From Pomacea canaliculata (lineage: Eukaryota > Mollusca > Gastropoda > Architaenioglossa > Ampullariidae): 64,000 nucleotides of DNA. The stretch lies in NCBI RefSeq assembly GCF_003073045.1, contig NC_037591.1, positions 24,523,319-24,587,318 of the forward strand, given 5' to 3'. The translations under genes were made by a program, and so were the position numbers. Position 1 is the first letter of the stretch; the number at the start of each line of letters is the position of its first letter. The notes beneath the pieces were generated by a model. The model searched no databases. It saw nothing but the letters and a program-made list of their open reading frames with translations, and had not been told where the DNA came from. This document shows, in pieces, positions 33,361 through 45,672 of the stretch.

Positions 33361-36220
33361 GTGATGGTGAAAAAGTGGCCAGCCTCCATGGCAATGTAGG
33401 GAAGTGTGAGTCGAAGAGTTTAATGTCTACTTCCTTCTCTACTGACCTTGTACAAGAGATGCTGAAAGTGATGCCCGGCTGTGTCAATACATGTTTGTGA
33501 CCGTCGCTGAGATACTGCGAGTGTTGTTCTTCAGGTCATCTAGTATTTGTGGTTTATCTGCGTAACTCTCGCTTACACGTAGTAAAAGTCACAAGTGGTT
33601 AGGTAAGTAAATTGGCAGGCCACAAACCTTTCACTTTGCTCCCACGTTTCCAGTTCGTCACCAGTCTTCGGTAGTAGGATGATGTTTCGTCGTGATTGTC
33701 GCATCGCCGGATGCACACTCACAGCTGCTCACACAGCCACATCAACACACACCCACTCGCTCAGCCAGAGGCAGGACACGACGTACCTAGCGATCCTTTG
33801 ATAAACGTAGATCACAACAAGCATGAAATGAACGGCAGAAATAAGAACTTTAAGTAGATAAAAATGAGAAAAAATATATAAAATTGAAGAAATACACTGC
33901 GGCACAGTCCTGTCATAGTTCTAGCCCCTGATCAGGCCTGACGTTAGATGTAGAGCACTGTATGTGTACTCTGTTGACACTGTGTACACTGTTGACACTC
34001 CTTCAGTTGCTGTGGCCTCACGTGACGCCACTGCATAAGCTGGCGACACACGTCTTATCATTTACGCTCGATTGGTGGGAGAGAGGCTGTTATCAGAGCC
34101 TCAGTGAACCTATCGAAAAATCACTGAAAGGCCCTTTATGGTGTAAGAATTCGTGGGAGTCTGTTGTGTAGGGAGGTAGCTAAAAATAAGTATTGTTTGA
34201 CCTACGTGTTACTTCTATTAGAGGTAACAAGAATATAAACGGGACTCCAGGTATTTTTCATCAGTGGTATTTTTCCTGTAAGTATCTAAAATCGAATGCT
34301 TTTTTTATTACTTGTGATACACTAAATTGCATTGTATTGTTATTTGGGATGCTGGGCACTCGGAGTTGAGTGATAACAATCTGCATTAGTCAATAATTTT
34401 AGCTTGTTTTGTTGATGCGTTTGTCGTCGTGGATGTAAGAGTACTAGGAAGTGAATTACAATGACACATTGTACTTTGTTACGAAACTTCCAAGACTCAT
34501 ATTTCTTACACAATCCTACGAGTGCTTATTATTCTACAGGTTAGACATTTCTTGTATTCAGTCTCTGTTCTAGATACATCATATCAGTTGTAGGGCTTAC
34601 AGTTATTAATGGCCTTCAGCCAGCTGTTACATGATTACATCCAATAACATCTTTTAGTACGCACAGATCATGCTGTAACACATATCCCTTACTTTGACAC
34701 TTCTATAGTTTATAGTTTTATATTTCATAATAATGTCCGGAAGGTTAATTATTCATACGTTTGCAGTAGTTATACTAGATATCTTCTTTGGGAAACTTGC
34801 TTAACCAAATTTAATTAAGAGAAATAGGAAGAAAAGGAAACAGAGAAATTTAAGGGTTGATTCTGGACTAGGTATAAAGTTCATGGCAAGAAGTAGCTCG
34901 CTGACCTTAATACTAAGTATGGTTGAACTACAAAACGTAACGAAATGATTCGATAAAAAGAAACCGGGAAGTGATAGCACCGAAAAATCCCATTTAAAAT
35001 TTCAGACTCTAGGACGTCTAGGTTGTTTGTTTGGAAGCCAGGGGGCCGAGATCTTATCGCGCAGGCAACTTACGCTAAACTTCTATCTGACCTGTTAGCA
35101 GGCCGGCCGCCAAGCCAGTGGGTGGCGTGCGGGTTATGTCTGTGTATTCAAGGCTGTGATAGGGCTGTGGTGACGGTCAAAACGTTTTGAAATTATATTT
35201 AGTTACGATTGCAGTGCACAAGAGCAATGCGGAAGAAATAAATTATTCGTTTCTCACCTTATCACCACTTATTAACCCTATTTCAGTTACCGATGTTTAT
35301 AAAAATCGAAAATTTCCAGTGAAATCGACCGTTGTCTTGGCTTAAGACCCGGTCACGAGGTACAAGTGAAGTCGGCGTTAAAGATGCTGAAGTCACTTCG
35401 ACTGCTGACCAGTTGCTTTGTCCACTCTGACGTCTTGCCGAGACATGTCCTTCTGGTTCTCTGTTCCCTAGTTTACTTTGCACATTTGCAACCTCACATA
35501 CATCGACGGATGACATGGGTCACACACTCACCAATTAATCAACCAGCTTCGACAAGAGAACGACCACCTTTCTGACACTCCGCTCCGCCTGCAGAGGCGT
35601 TGTGGGCAGGTGACTAATACTAATAATTCTTCCCTACTCCCCGTCAACCTGGCGGACAGGTGTGTGAGCCCCTGAAGTGTCACTCTCTACCTAGACGTCA
35701 TTGACACCTCTACCAACCGGCTGGTCGCGCTTGGCTTACTGTAACCACTTAGGGCTGTCTCCCACTTATTACACCTCTGCTCTTCTACCGCATACAACAG
35801 CTCTATGCATTTACATTATCAAAGTATGCAAAACGTACCAGTAGGCTACTTTTGGGTAGATGTATAGTGATCATTCTCACATTTTATTGCTGTCATGACT
35901 ACTGATTCAAAAGGGGTGTAGCACTGTTGCAGTTTAAATTCAGACAATTATTAGTCATTTTATATTCATGAAGTAGTAATTTTGAAAGATAATTATGCAT
36001 TGTGTAAAATTAGCATTATCAAAGTATGGTATATATATATATATCTGACAAAACAAAAATATTTTATAATAAATACTTACATTGTTCAAATGGTCCACCA
36101 GAGGTCTTATCTTTCATGGTTTCGTCTTAAAGATTTGGAGTTGTGAGCTTCTCACTCACTCCACTATATCATCTACTTGATTTTTGTATTTCCATTTACT
36201 TATGCTGTAATGATTCCATT
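33361..36220. other. Intergenic and TRIM-E upstream region
   Basis: No supported exon. A TA repeat lies at about 36031-36043. The TRIM-E promoter and its noncoding first exon should lie in the right part, upstream of the acceptor at 36224, but no motif could be assigned with confidence. Confidence 0.35.
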
Positions 36221-36273
36221 TCAGGGAGAGATTCGACGCGCAATGTAAACTTTCTAAGTCTGAAGCATTCAAC

Positions 36274-38412
36274 ATGTCCGATGTGAATGATCCAGTATGT
36301 TCAGTCTGCAAAGAAGTTTTCAGATCCCCGAGATTTCTGCCCTGTTATCACACTTTCTGCTTAGAGTGCCTTGAAAACCTGGAACAAAGACATAGAAATG
36401 CTATCCCATGTCCTCTGTGTAGAGCTCCTGCTCCGATACCTGCAGGCGGTGTGCGTGCTCTACAAGTCAACTTCTACTTTCCGGAAGAAGTTCTGGAGAA
36501 GGCACGCAGAGAGAAAAATAGTTCCATGTGTTCTGTTCATAGTGATGAACGTATCACGCTATATTGTTGCCTGTGTGATCAAGCCATCTGTATAAGATGC
36601 AAAGTTACTGAACATGAGGGGCACAACACCGAAGACCTGTCCCTGGCCGCCGCTCGCACTAAAAATATTATTGAAGGAAACACACTTCACCTGCATGATT
36701 ACCTGCAATTCCTAATGGATACTGGACAAACTCTTTTTCTGAAAAAAGAAGAAGATACAAAAGCGAGAGATTCTTTAGCTAAACAGGTCGGTTAATAATC
36801 TCTAATTAATTTTAATTTTCGTCTGTTTGAAAGTCTACGTGTGTCTTGAATATAGCTCATATATATAACAGGGCTTCTGCTTACGCAAAAAATTGCGTAC
36901 AGTACGCATTAAAAGTTCAGAGGACCCCTTCAATTTTCGTCTATGGGGTCCCCTTCAAAATTGGGCGAAGAACAGGGACCCCTTAAAAATCTGAAGAAGG
37001 GGTCCCTGGGACCCCAAAGAATTTAGTCTTAGCAGAAGCCCTGATATATATACACACACATGAATAATATTTTAAGAGTACAATTACTAATAAAGTCAGA
37101 GCTTTTACTGAATTAATTTATTGATTTTTGTGGTTTTTACTGCTATAATGTCTGATGTAGAATCCTATTACCTTTAGTTTATCTCATTTTAAATTTCTTT
37201 CAGATTCGAGGACGGTGTGACCTTATTGTGACCTGGGCAAATAAACACCGTGATCAAGCGCTTCAACAACTTGATAAGATTTCAGGCAATCGGCAGAAAG
37301 ATCTAGACACCAAAGAGAAGAAAATACAATCTGAGATAACTACTATGATTGACTTCCAAACACGAGTTGAAAATGTTTTGAGGTCGACCAGTCATCTTGA
37401 GGTCTTGCAGGTGAAGAAAGAAATGATGCAATGCGACGAGAAGCGGAAAGCATTTGAAGCTGTACTGCCTGACAGCAGTTATAGCTATATACTTGATTGT
37501 GACTTAATCACCAATGTCGAGAACATCAAGAGATTTATCGGGTCACCAGTCGAAGTGTTTTCTCCATTTGATACTAGCACACACATTGTTCGCATTGTTC
37601 GATGTGAAGATGAGAAATATCGCGAAGTTCACGGTGTGCGGGAAATGGAAGACAAAACAATTTTGGCATTTTTTGGCTGTCCTGGAAACGACTTCTCCCA
37701 AGAGAAAGAAATGTGGTTTAGTCCTTCTGGTACTAAAATCCTGCCCCACGTGCATAAACCAATGTCTGCTTTACGAATAGATTATCAGCTGCCAGCATAT
37801 ATAGACCAAAAGCAAAGAAGATTTTTGTCCAAGCGTGACTGCTCGTTTTTGTTGATGCAGAACCGCAACAATGCAAGCTGTTTTGTATGGTCACTGAACT
37901 TTGAAAAAAATAAAACAATTACTAACCTCGGTATTAATTTATGTCGGCCAAATGTGCACACAGTCCAGAACTTTGACTCAAACACATCTGGCACGCTCTT
38001 TGCTGTCATAGATGAAAACAAGACTGATAATGTAAACGCAGCATCAGAAGAGAGAAATGTAAGGCAAAATGATAGTAGCTACTCTCGTGTAGTACGTTTG
38101 TATGATCGGGAAAACAGCGACCCCATAGCGACCTACACACCACCGAAACAACCCTTCCTCCCAACAGACGTCTGCTTTTGTGGAGAACATTTGCTGCTGA
38201 TCGCTGATTTTATCAACAACTGCATACATGTGACAAAGGTAGCTTCCAAGACCCTCACATTCATTGACTACCTGCCTGGATGTGGTAATATCGTTCAGCC
38301 TACAGCTCTAAACCTTGACCTTAACGGATGTTTGCTTATAGGATGTGGCAATGGTTGGGTTCTTAAATATGATGTCAATATATATAGAATGTATACCACA
38401 AGATTTTTCTAA
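36274..38412 (+). CDS. TRIM-E: RING/B-box/coiled-coil/NHL-like E3 ubiquitin ligase
   Basis: The only cluster member on the plus strand. Coding exons 36274-36786 and 37204-38412 give 573 residues. The donor CAG|GTCGGT is weak; the acceptor TTTCTTTCAG|ATT is strong; phase 0. RING ligands are C9, C12, C24, H26, C29, C32, C46, C49; B-box ligands C86, H89, C98, C101, C106, C109, H114, H117. Exon 2 starts IRGRCDLIVTWANKHRDQ, then coiled coil and the beta-rich domain (EVHGVREMEDKTILAFFG, FLPTDVCFCGEHLLLIADF, IVQPTALNLDLNGCLLIGCG). The 5' UTR begins at 36225 after CCATTTCAG. The intron holds a 175-bp hAT-like element. It is more diverged from A/B/D than they are from each other. Confidence 0.9.
36869..37043. 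mobile_element. hAT-like MITE in the TRIM-E intron
   Basis: 175 bp between inverted ends CAGGGCTTCTGCT and AGCAGAAGCCCTG (13 bp, perfect). The flanking 8-mers ATATATAA (36861-36868) and ATATATAT (37044-37051) are a near-perfect target duplication, though the AT context weakens this. The interior has self-complementary GGGGTCC/GGACCCC blocks and no coding capacity. CAGGG ends and 8-bp duplications are typical of hAT elements. Confidence 0.75.
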
Positions 38413-38700
38413 TTCGACAAAGAAGTGCACTAACGTTACGGAGTTTTCCCATGAAAAGATCTCCTAAAGAACTTCGCTTAAGGATATGGTCTTCATCAAA
38501 TCCTCTGAAGCATATTCAGTTTTCTATCAGAGCTTTGTCCATGTTATCATCAACATCAAAATCTTTTGACATTGCGAGTACTGTGGGATGTTGTCAGTAT
38601 TAATTTTTACATACAAACCTGTTTCTTCGCTTTCGAACTGTGACTCAAATCTTTCCAGGTGACAGTGCCGGAAAACATGTATTGACATATGCTTTATCCC

Positions 38701-39054
38701 CAGTGTTGTCCATAGGAATGGGAATCCCATGGGAATCCCATGGGAAACGTCCCATAGGATGGGATGGGATGGGACAGCACACATTTGTATTTCCCATGGT
38801 AGTCGATATTAAAGATATTGTAAAATAAATTTACGCTGAAATTTGCATTGTCAGACTTTTTAAGCACAGGAAAAATACTTTTTTATTCCAGTTTCATTAT
38901 GCCATGACTTTGTTAACATGTGTGCAATGCGCAGTGTTGTCCATAGGAATGTTTGTACCATGGGAAACGTCCCATGGGATTGGATGGGATGGAACAGGCA
39001 TAAATTGCCATGGGATGGGATGGGATAGAAAAATATGTCCCATGGACAACCCTG
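38701..39054. mobile_element. hAT-like MITE with an 8-bp target duplication
   Basis: 354 bp from CAGTGTTGTCCATAGG to CCATGGACAACCCTG, flanked by perfect TTTATCCC duplications (38693-38700 and 39055-39062). The interior is rich in CCCATGGGA and GGGATGGGAT blocks. The left terminus is repeated inside at 38935 (CAGTGTTGTCCATAGGAATG), as if a shorter unit is nested or internally duplicated. The same family, in inverse orientation, is at 51179-51541. Confidence 0.85.
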
Positions 39055-39283
39055 TTTATCCCTAACGCACTCAAATTTTCTATCGTTTCATGATATGTGC
39101 AGCTGCAAAATTCTGGATATCTAGAGATTTCATGGAGATTAAGCGTTATAGACTTTGAAGAACACAAACGAAAGAGGCAGTAAAACAAGCAGTTGCCTAG
39201 GTAACCATTGCAAGAGTGATTGCTTGAGTCGCTGCACCAGCGGAAGGGATCAACTCGATTACTCCACCAAATCTTTCCATCTC

Positions 39284-42200
39284 TATCTATCTATCTATTC
39301 CTCTTCGTGCATCAGGTTGCACATAAGGCCTCAACCAGAGTCCGCCACCGATGTCGATCGGCTGAAACCCGCTCTAGGTGACCCCATGTCCAGACCTTTC
39401 CTTTCATCTCCCTTTCCACTGTTCTTCTCCAAGTTTCCTTTGGGCGGCCTCGGTTTTCTTCGGCCGTCTGGAGTCCATCGTAGGGCGACTCTGGAAAGGT
39501 CTGCTGTCTGCTGGCGGAGCACATGTCCAATCCATCGCCAACGCCTTCGTTGAACCTGCGTGGTGATGGACTCGGTTTCAGTTCTTCGGTGGAGTTCTTC
39601 GTTGCTGATGGTATTTGGCCAAAAGATGTTAAGTATGCGCCTGAGGCATCTGTTTTGGAAGACGTCAAGCTTGTTACTGATGGTTTTGGTCATCTTCCAG
39701 GATTCTGATCCGTAAAGGAGGGTGCTGATCACATTTGACTTGAAGATTCTCAGTTTGATCTTCTGGCTGATGTTTTTTTGCCTTCCATGTGCTCCTGAGT
39801 GAGGCGAAGGCCTGGCTGGCTTTCGCCCAGTCGGGCTCGAATCTCCACCTCCGCATCCCGGTGTTTGACATTTTGGACCCAAGATAGGTGAAACTGTCAA
39901 CTTCCTCAATCTCTTCTCCATTTAGTTTGATGCTGTCTTGGACTCTGGCGTTTCACTCTCATACTTTTCGATTTCTTTGTGCTGACCTTCAAAGCCAAGG
40001 TTTCCAGCTGTTTCTGAGAAGGCCTTTGTTTTTTCATGCATGTCTTGGTGGCGGTGTGACAGCAGGGCAATGTCATCAGCAAAGTCCAAGTCTTCCAGCG
40101 TTGTTGTTGCTGTCATAGTCATGGTCCATCTGATCCCTCTCCTCTCACTGTCGGTGGAAGTCTTCATGATCCAGTCCATGGCCAGGATGAAGAGGAACGG
40201 CGATAGAATGCAGCCCTGCTTCACCCCGGTACTGACGTTAAAGGGTCTGTGAGCTCCGTGTCACAGACAACCTGGGATTTGAAATCGCTGTACAGCATTG
40301 CAATGACCTGAACAAGTTTTGCAGGGACTCCGTAATGCCTCAGGATCTTCCATAAGGACTCGCGGTGGATGCTGTCAAAAGCCTTCTCCAGGTCGATGAA
40401 ATTGATGTACAGCGGTGTGTTCCATTCGTTGCTCTGCTCCAGAATCTGTCGCAGAATGAAGATGTGTTCGGAGCAGGATCGCCCAGGACGAAATCCTGCT
40501 TGCTGTGGTCGGAGGTCTTTCTCAAGAGTTGCCGTCAGTCTTGACAAAACAATCTTGCTGAAGACCTTGCTGGTGAGGGAAAGAAGTGTTATGCCCCTCC
40601 AATTATTGCAGTCTCCAAGATCTCCTTTCTTGGGTAACTTGAAGATGAGCCCTGTCTTCCAAGCAACAGGGAGCTGCCCTGATTCCCAAACTTGCTTGAA
40701 GATTTCAGTCAGCTTGGGAGCTGTCACATTTATATCTGCTTTCAACATCTCTGCTGTTATTCCATCTGCCCCTGGTGCTTTGCCGCTCTTCATTGTCTTG
40801 ACTGCTGCTGTCACTTCTTCCAGGCTTGGTGGGTCTGTGCAGATGTCAAGGTCTATAGCTGCTGGCTGGATGACTGCAAGCTGAGGGGGATCTGGTCTGT
40901 TCAGAACCGACTCAAAATGTTCCTTCCAGCGCTGTAGTTTTTCTGCCTCTCCCTCGATGACATTACCGTTCACATCTTTCACTGGCACATCACTGTTCTT
41001 AAACCCGTTGTTTAGCTGTTTGTTTATCTTGTACAGTGTCTTCAGGTCATTTTTACTTGCTGCATTTTCTGCTTCATCTGCCAGTTTCTCTATGTGATAT
41101 CTTTTGTCGGTTCTTGTCATCCTCTTTACCTCTTTGTTTAGTTTTGCATATCTTTGTCTGAGTTGTTCTTTCAGGCGTTCTGATCTGGTGCTGTTGATTC
41201 TTTGTTTGGCTGACTTTCTCTCTTCTATCTTCTTCCATGTCTCTTCTCTGATCCACTGTTCTTTCTTTTTCCGTTGGAAGCCCAGTATTTTCTCTCCTGA
41301 TTCCTGTAAGACTCGATTGAAGTCGTCTAAGGTCATCTCTTGTTGGTCTCCTAGTGCTTGGAACCTGTTCTTTACTTCCATAGCAAAGGCCCTTTCGATG
41401 ACTGGATTTTTTAGTTTGCCGGAGTCCACTCTCTGCTTACGTGCCTGTTTTCCTCGTGATCGACGTAGCTTCAGGGAAACTGTGGCTATCACAAGAGTGT
41501 GGTCACTGGCAACGTCTGCTCCTCTGTAGGCTCTAACATCTTGAAGTGAGCTCCTCCATTTTCGGTTGATGATGACATGGTCTATCTGGTTCTTTGTGAT
41601 CCCATCTGGTGATGTCCATGTTGCCTTGTGGATGTCTTTGTGTGGGAAGAGTGTGCCACCAATCAGTAGGTTGTTTTCTTCACAAAAGTCTGCCAGTCTC
41701 CCTCCGTTGTCATTGATGGTTCCGATTCCATGTTTGCCCATGACATGCTCCCTGCAGGTGTTGTCACTTCCCACCTTGGCATTGAGATCGCCGATGATGA
41801 GCAACATGTCATGGGCTGGAACGCTCTCTGAGGCTGCTTGGAGCTGATCGTAAAAAGCATCCTTGTCTTCTGCCTCAGAGTCATTTGTTGGTGCATAGCA
41901 AGCTAGCACTGTCAGCTTGGTGTACTTTGAATGGAATCTTGCTCTCAAAAGCCTAGGTCCATAAGGCTTCCATTCCAGCAGTGCCTTTTCCGTTTTCTTG
42001 TTGAGGAGTAGAGCTACTCCTTCAGAGTGCTGAGCGTCTGATCTTCCTGAGAACAAGATGGTATGTCCTGACGCTAGTCTCCTCTTTCCCGTGCCGGTCC
42101 ATCTGACCTCACTGACTCCCAGGATGTCCAAGTTGTAGTTGTCAAACTCCTTGACTAGTTGGAGCATCCTGCCAGTCTGGTACAAGGTCTGGACGTTCCA

Positions 42201-42521
42201 GCACCCACCCTCAACTTTTGCCTCGGCTTCAGTAAATCCACTGTCGGGGCGCCAGCTCCCTTTCGGGTTTGGCTGTCGTCCGTCATTAGTCCAGTCACCT
42301 GGTGTGCTTCATTACCTCCGCCATCTGTGACGAGTTCTCTGGTTTTAGTTTCTGTAACATACTTTTTTTTACATGGTGGGGTTGTTAGCCCTACCACAAC
42401 CTAATTTACCTCTAGGTGAGGTGTCCACCTTAGTCGCCTCTTACGACATGCCTGGCTGGATGGCAGGGACCCTATTCTTACAATGCTTGCTAGGCAAGCA
42501 TACCCCGGGGTCCCACAGGGG
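39284..42521 (-). mobile_element. Nearly full-length APE-type LINE (RTE-like)
   Basis: 3238 bp flanked by the 11-bp direct repeat CTTTCCATCTC (39273-39283 and 42522-42532). On the minus strand it has a short leader (includes GTCGTAAGAGGCGACTAAGG), then an ORF covering 42185-40221 and open further upstream through WNVQTLYQTG. It encodes an APE endonuclease (SEVRWTGTG, GDLNAKVG, VASDHTLVI) and reverse transcriptase (GKAPGADGITAEML, NNWRGITLLS, FRPGRSCSEH, DLEKAFDSIH). A one-base loss near 40240 moves the rest (GCILSPFLF, LDFADDIALLS) to another frame, an extra base near 39990 shifts again, and more shifts occur in the C-terminus (LLYGSESWKMTKTIS, RRWRWIGHVLR). The 3' end has a GATA-type tetranucleotide tail. 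The size, one long ORF and tail fit the RTE group and CFDP2-like proteins; the clade is not certain. Confidence 0.85.
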
Positions 42522-42539
42522 CTTTCCATCTCACCTTCC

Positions 42540-43048
42540 AGTAATCACACACAAAAAACAAACCAAGTCCCAGATCATGTGGACAGTGACGGGAACAGGT
42601 AGAAATGACAACCAAGGTTTTATAGGTTGATTACTTATCTTCTGTCCTTGTCCAACTTCATCAGGCTGAAGATCTTTGGTCGGATATTGGGCGGAATGAG
42701 GGGAGGGGGGTCAGTCGAAATGACAGTTGTCGTTCTGAACAGCGATGTTTGTTTTCAGCGGAGTCAGCCACTTCAAATTAATTTAGTTAGCATGAAAGCT
42801 TATCATTATATCTCCAATTCATGTAATTTTGTTTAATATAATTTCATTTAAGAAAAAAGATTGAAAATTTATTTTATAACCAGTGTATTGTATAATATTT
42901 ACGCAATGGTTTCCTTATTTATTTCTGTAACATTTTATAATAAATATCATGTCCATGTAAATCAAGTTAAGTGAAAAAGTTTGAAAATTGCGTTGTTAAT
43001 AATTTTTTGTTACTGTTTTGCATAATCTATCCGTTTATACACTTTCAT
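42540..43048. other. Intergenic, AT-rich
   Basis: No gene or repeat structure recognised after the LINE target duplication. Confidence 0.4.
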
Positions 43049-43540
43049 TCATTCGTTCGCTCTTCGATTGGTGCCGGTCGTTGTGGGAGGGAACATGGAT
43101 AGACGCAGTAGCTGACAAGACCACCACTCAGGCCTGTCCTGTACAGGACGACCAGTCCACTCATTCACGTTGGTCAGCAAGTTCTTTCTATGGACACCAC
43201 GGCATCGACCTCCTGCCAAGGAATCTAGAAGGACAGTGTCGTCTCGGGTCACATGACTAAACCCGACCAGCATATGTCGCTTGACTGTCACCTGTAGTGG
43301 CTCCTGATGTCCTATGAGCGAGATGACCATGATTCGTACAAAGTCTTCGGTATTCGGTTCCCTGTACAAGATTTGGAGAAGCCTTCTGAAGCACATGTTC
43401 TTGAATGCCTGTATACTACTTTCTGCATCCGCAAGCGGAGTCCACGTTTTACATCCTTACATTAGCAAAGTCGGTAGCACGAGAGACATATGGATTGTGC
43501 TTCATAATAAACCTGATGTTATGGCTGTCACAGAAGGGTG
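43049..43540 (-). mobile_element. LINE C-terminal fragment
   Basis: The minus-strand frame 43396-43049 reads MCFRRLLQILYREPNTEDFV, then a stretch with VTVKRHMLVGFSHVTRDD and LLTNVNEWTG. This matches the layout of LINE C-termini (CYRRMLGI.YRE...TVKRRKL.WFGHV.R.D...). It is a different family from the 39.3 kb element. Only the end of the ORF remains. Confidence 0.6.
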
Positions 43541-43694
43541 ACATATGTAAAATAGCTAGCACAGCTCGGGTGAGTGAACCACACTGTTGAATGAGTAATA
43601 GGTTTTTTTTATTTTTGGACGAGAAAAGGGGAAGACAATATAATTAACTGTCGCCAACCACTGCTTCCCTTCCCAAGGAGACACGGCAAGTGGA

Positions 43695-43745
43695 GGGACA
43701 CCGTGGCCACAGGGACGTCATACCGGGCTTGAATCTGACGGAGAG
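43695..43745 (-). pseudogene. Tiny relic of a TRIM exon-2 start
   Basis: On the minus strand ATTCAAGCCCGGTATGACGTC, then CCTGTGGCCA, matches the start of exon 2 in the cluster (TRIM-C has ATTCAAGTCCGGTATGACGTC, then ATTGTGGCCA). Nothing of the rest of the exon could be found next to it. Confidence 0.5.
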
Positions 43746-44275
43746 CTTTGTAGCTAAAGTTGGTTTCAGTTGAAAATTACAAAAACGCTTGAAACACTGA
43801 ATTTTTTTTTTTTACCATTGTTTATTATCGTAATATCATTAATGCTGTCTACGTATCACCAGCTCCTCTGTGCCTCGCAAATTTCGGTTTATCACTTTGA
43901 CAGAACAAGAGATATGTATACGAGTGGAAATTTGATGACAGTTTTTTTAAGGACTTCCTGATGTTCATAGAGCGCCATGTATGTCAAATTAGAATAACAA
44001 CTATTTTGAATTTGTTTCTTGCTGACCTTTATCTCTGTTTTTATATGTTTATATACTACTTGTATTTTTCTGCATTGTGTGAATAAAAATGAAGAGTTCA
44101 TATCTTCTTTATTCTCTCTGATCTGAGACTTCCCACAAGCTGTCTCAAGAGGATTATCCCAGTCTCACGTTGTAGCACTCGACACAGAAAATATTATCTC
44201 TCAGATTTGTTTATTTCATTTATCCTTGCTAAGAGTCACGCCGCTATAGGTGGGAGAGGGCTCTATCACTAAGAC

Positions 44276-44475
44276 CAGACCTGGGCAAAGGCCGGCCCGC
44301 GGGCCGGATCCGGCCCGCCTCCTGTCTCTGACCGGCCCGCCCGCTGGCCCGCCCGCCAGTATATATACTATATATACAGTATTGGGTAAAAATGAGTTAA
44401 CTATATTAGTCCGGCCCTCTAAAACCATCCCAATTTCTCATGCGGCCCTTTGGGAAAATTAATTGCCCACCCCTG
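44276..44475. mobile_element. 200-bp hAT-like MITE with a perfect 8-bp target duplication
   Basis: Ends CAGACCTGGGCAAAGGCC and (inverted) CAGGGGTGGGCAATTAA, flanked by ACTAAGAC on both sides (44268-44275 and 44476-44483). The interior has very GC-rich GGCCCG blocks, a TATATA centre and GGCCCTTTGGGAAAAT, a pattern seen in widespread hAT families. No coding capacity. Confidence 0.88.
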
Positions 44476-44483
44476 ACTAAGAC

Positions 44484-45672
44484 TGACCATATTGTTCTAA
44501 TCGTGACATTATGGTCACTTGCTACCTGTAGAATCCTCTGTGTGTGTGTGTGTGTGCGTGCGCGCTTTTTGTTAATTCGATAAACGTGGAAATTGAGAAA
44601 GAAGCTAAGGGGCATCTTAAAGATCGCTTGCACTACCTTTCCTCTTCTAGCTAGTTATTATTTATTATATTTGTTCCCTTTGTGTTACGAGAACTTCACG
44701 AAGGTGACGACCGGCAAGATATCCCACTTATACATTAAAGATTTAATTTTCTGCAGTTAATTAACATTACTAGTGGCATACTCGAGTATGCAACACGTGT
44801 GAAACTGTGTGCAGAAGTTGGCCACTGTGCCGAAACAAAGACACACACATCATCATGCACAGAAACAACAGAAAACCATGAGGTAGCGAATGTTTATATG
44901 AAATCACAAATGTTCATGAAAATTATGCCACAATGACCTATGAACATGATGTATGACGGACAGTTATCCTACCTTCTTCATTACATGTGCATTGAAAATG
45001 TAAAGGGATGACGTTCTCCCCTAAATTCTGAGTTTTGTTGAGTTAATTTGAGATTACTTCTAACCTCTTTTGTGCATGTTTTGTAATCCTGTATCTTTAG
45101 AATTCAGGGGGTTATTGATCTGGGGCACTCGCGTACAATATTTAACCCATTCATTACAATATCATTCTTGAAAGCCTTTATAAATAAATAGTTAAGTAAC
45201 TAAAAAAATTAATTCGTTCATATACATACCACTTGTCACATATCAAGAACGTTCCTTTGAAAATAGAAACTATTAGTAACTGCACTTCTGTAAGATCCAA
45301 ATAATTACAAAATGTCAACATAAATTAAGTTCTAATGTCAATGTTTCTTTTAGATAATAAATACAATATTGCACTGCATTATCCCAGCTGAAAAAATTCC
45401 AAGTTATGTTCTTCGCCTAACTGCAATGCCGCTTCAAACATCCTTCAAAAGAATAAAAGTGATATAATTGGCCTACCTACCACAAAAAGTAGCTATTTTT
45501 AAATTAGAGCTGCCCAAGTATTTTCATGTAGCATTGTACATGTTACGCAAAAACTCATCTGCAGCTCGTGTCAAACAAGCTCTTGTACATGTCGTACATG
45601 GGATGACTGACAAAATATGTCCAAGAAGACCTTCTTTAATTTCGGGTCAGACCCTGAGGTTGTCTCACCTTA
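44484..45672. other. Intergenic, TRIM-F 3' flank
   Basis: Contains a short GT/GC tract at about 44538-44565. No gene seen. The TRIM-F 3' UTR should occupy the right end. Confidence 0.4.
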
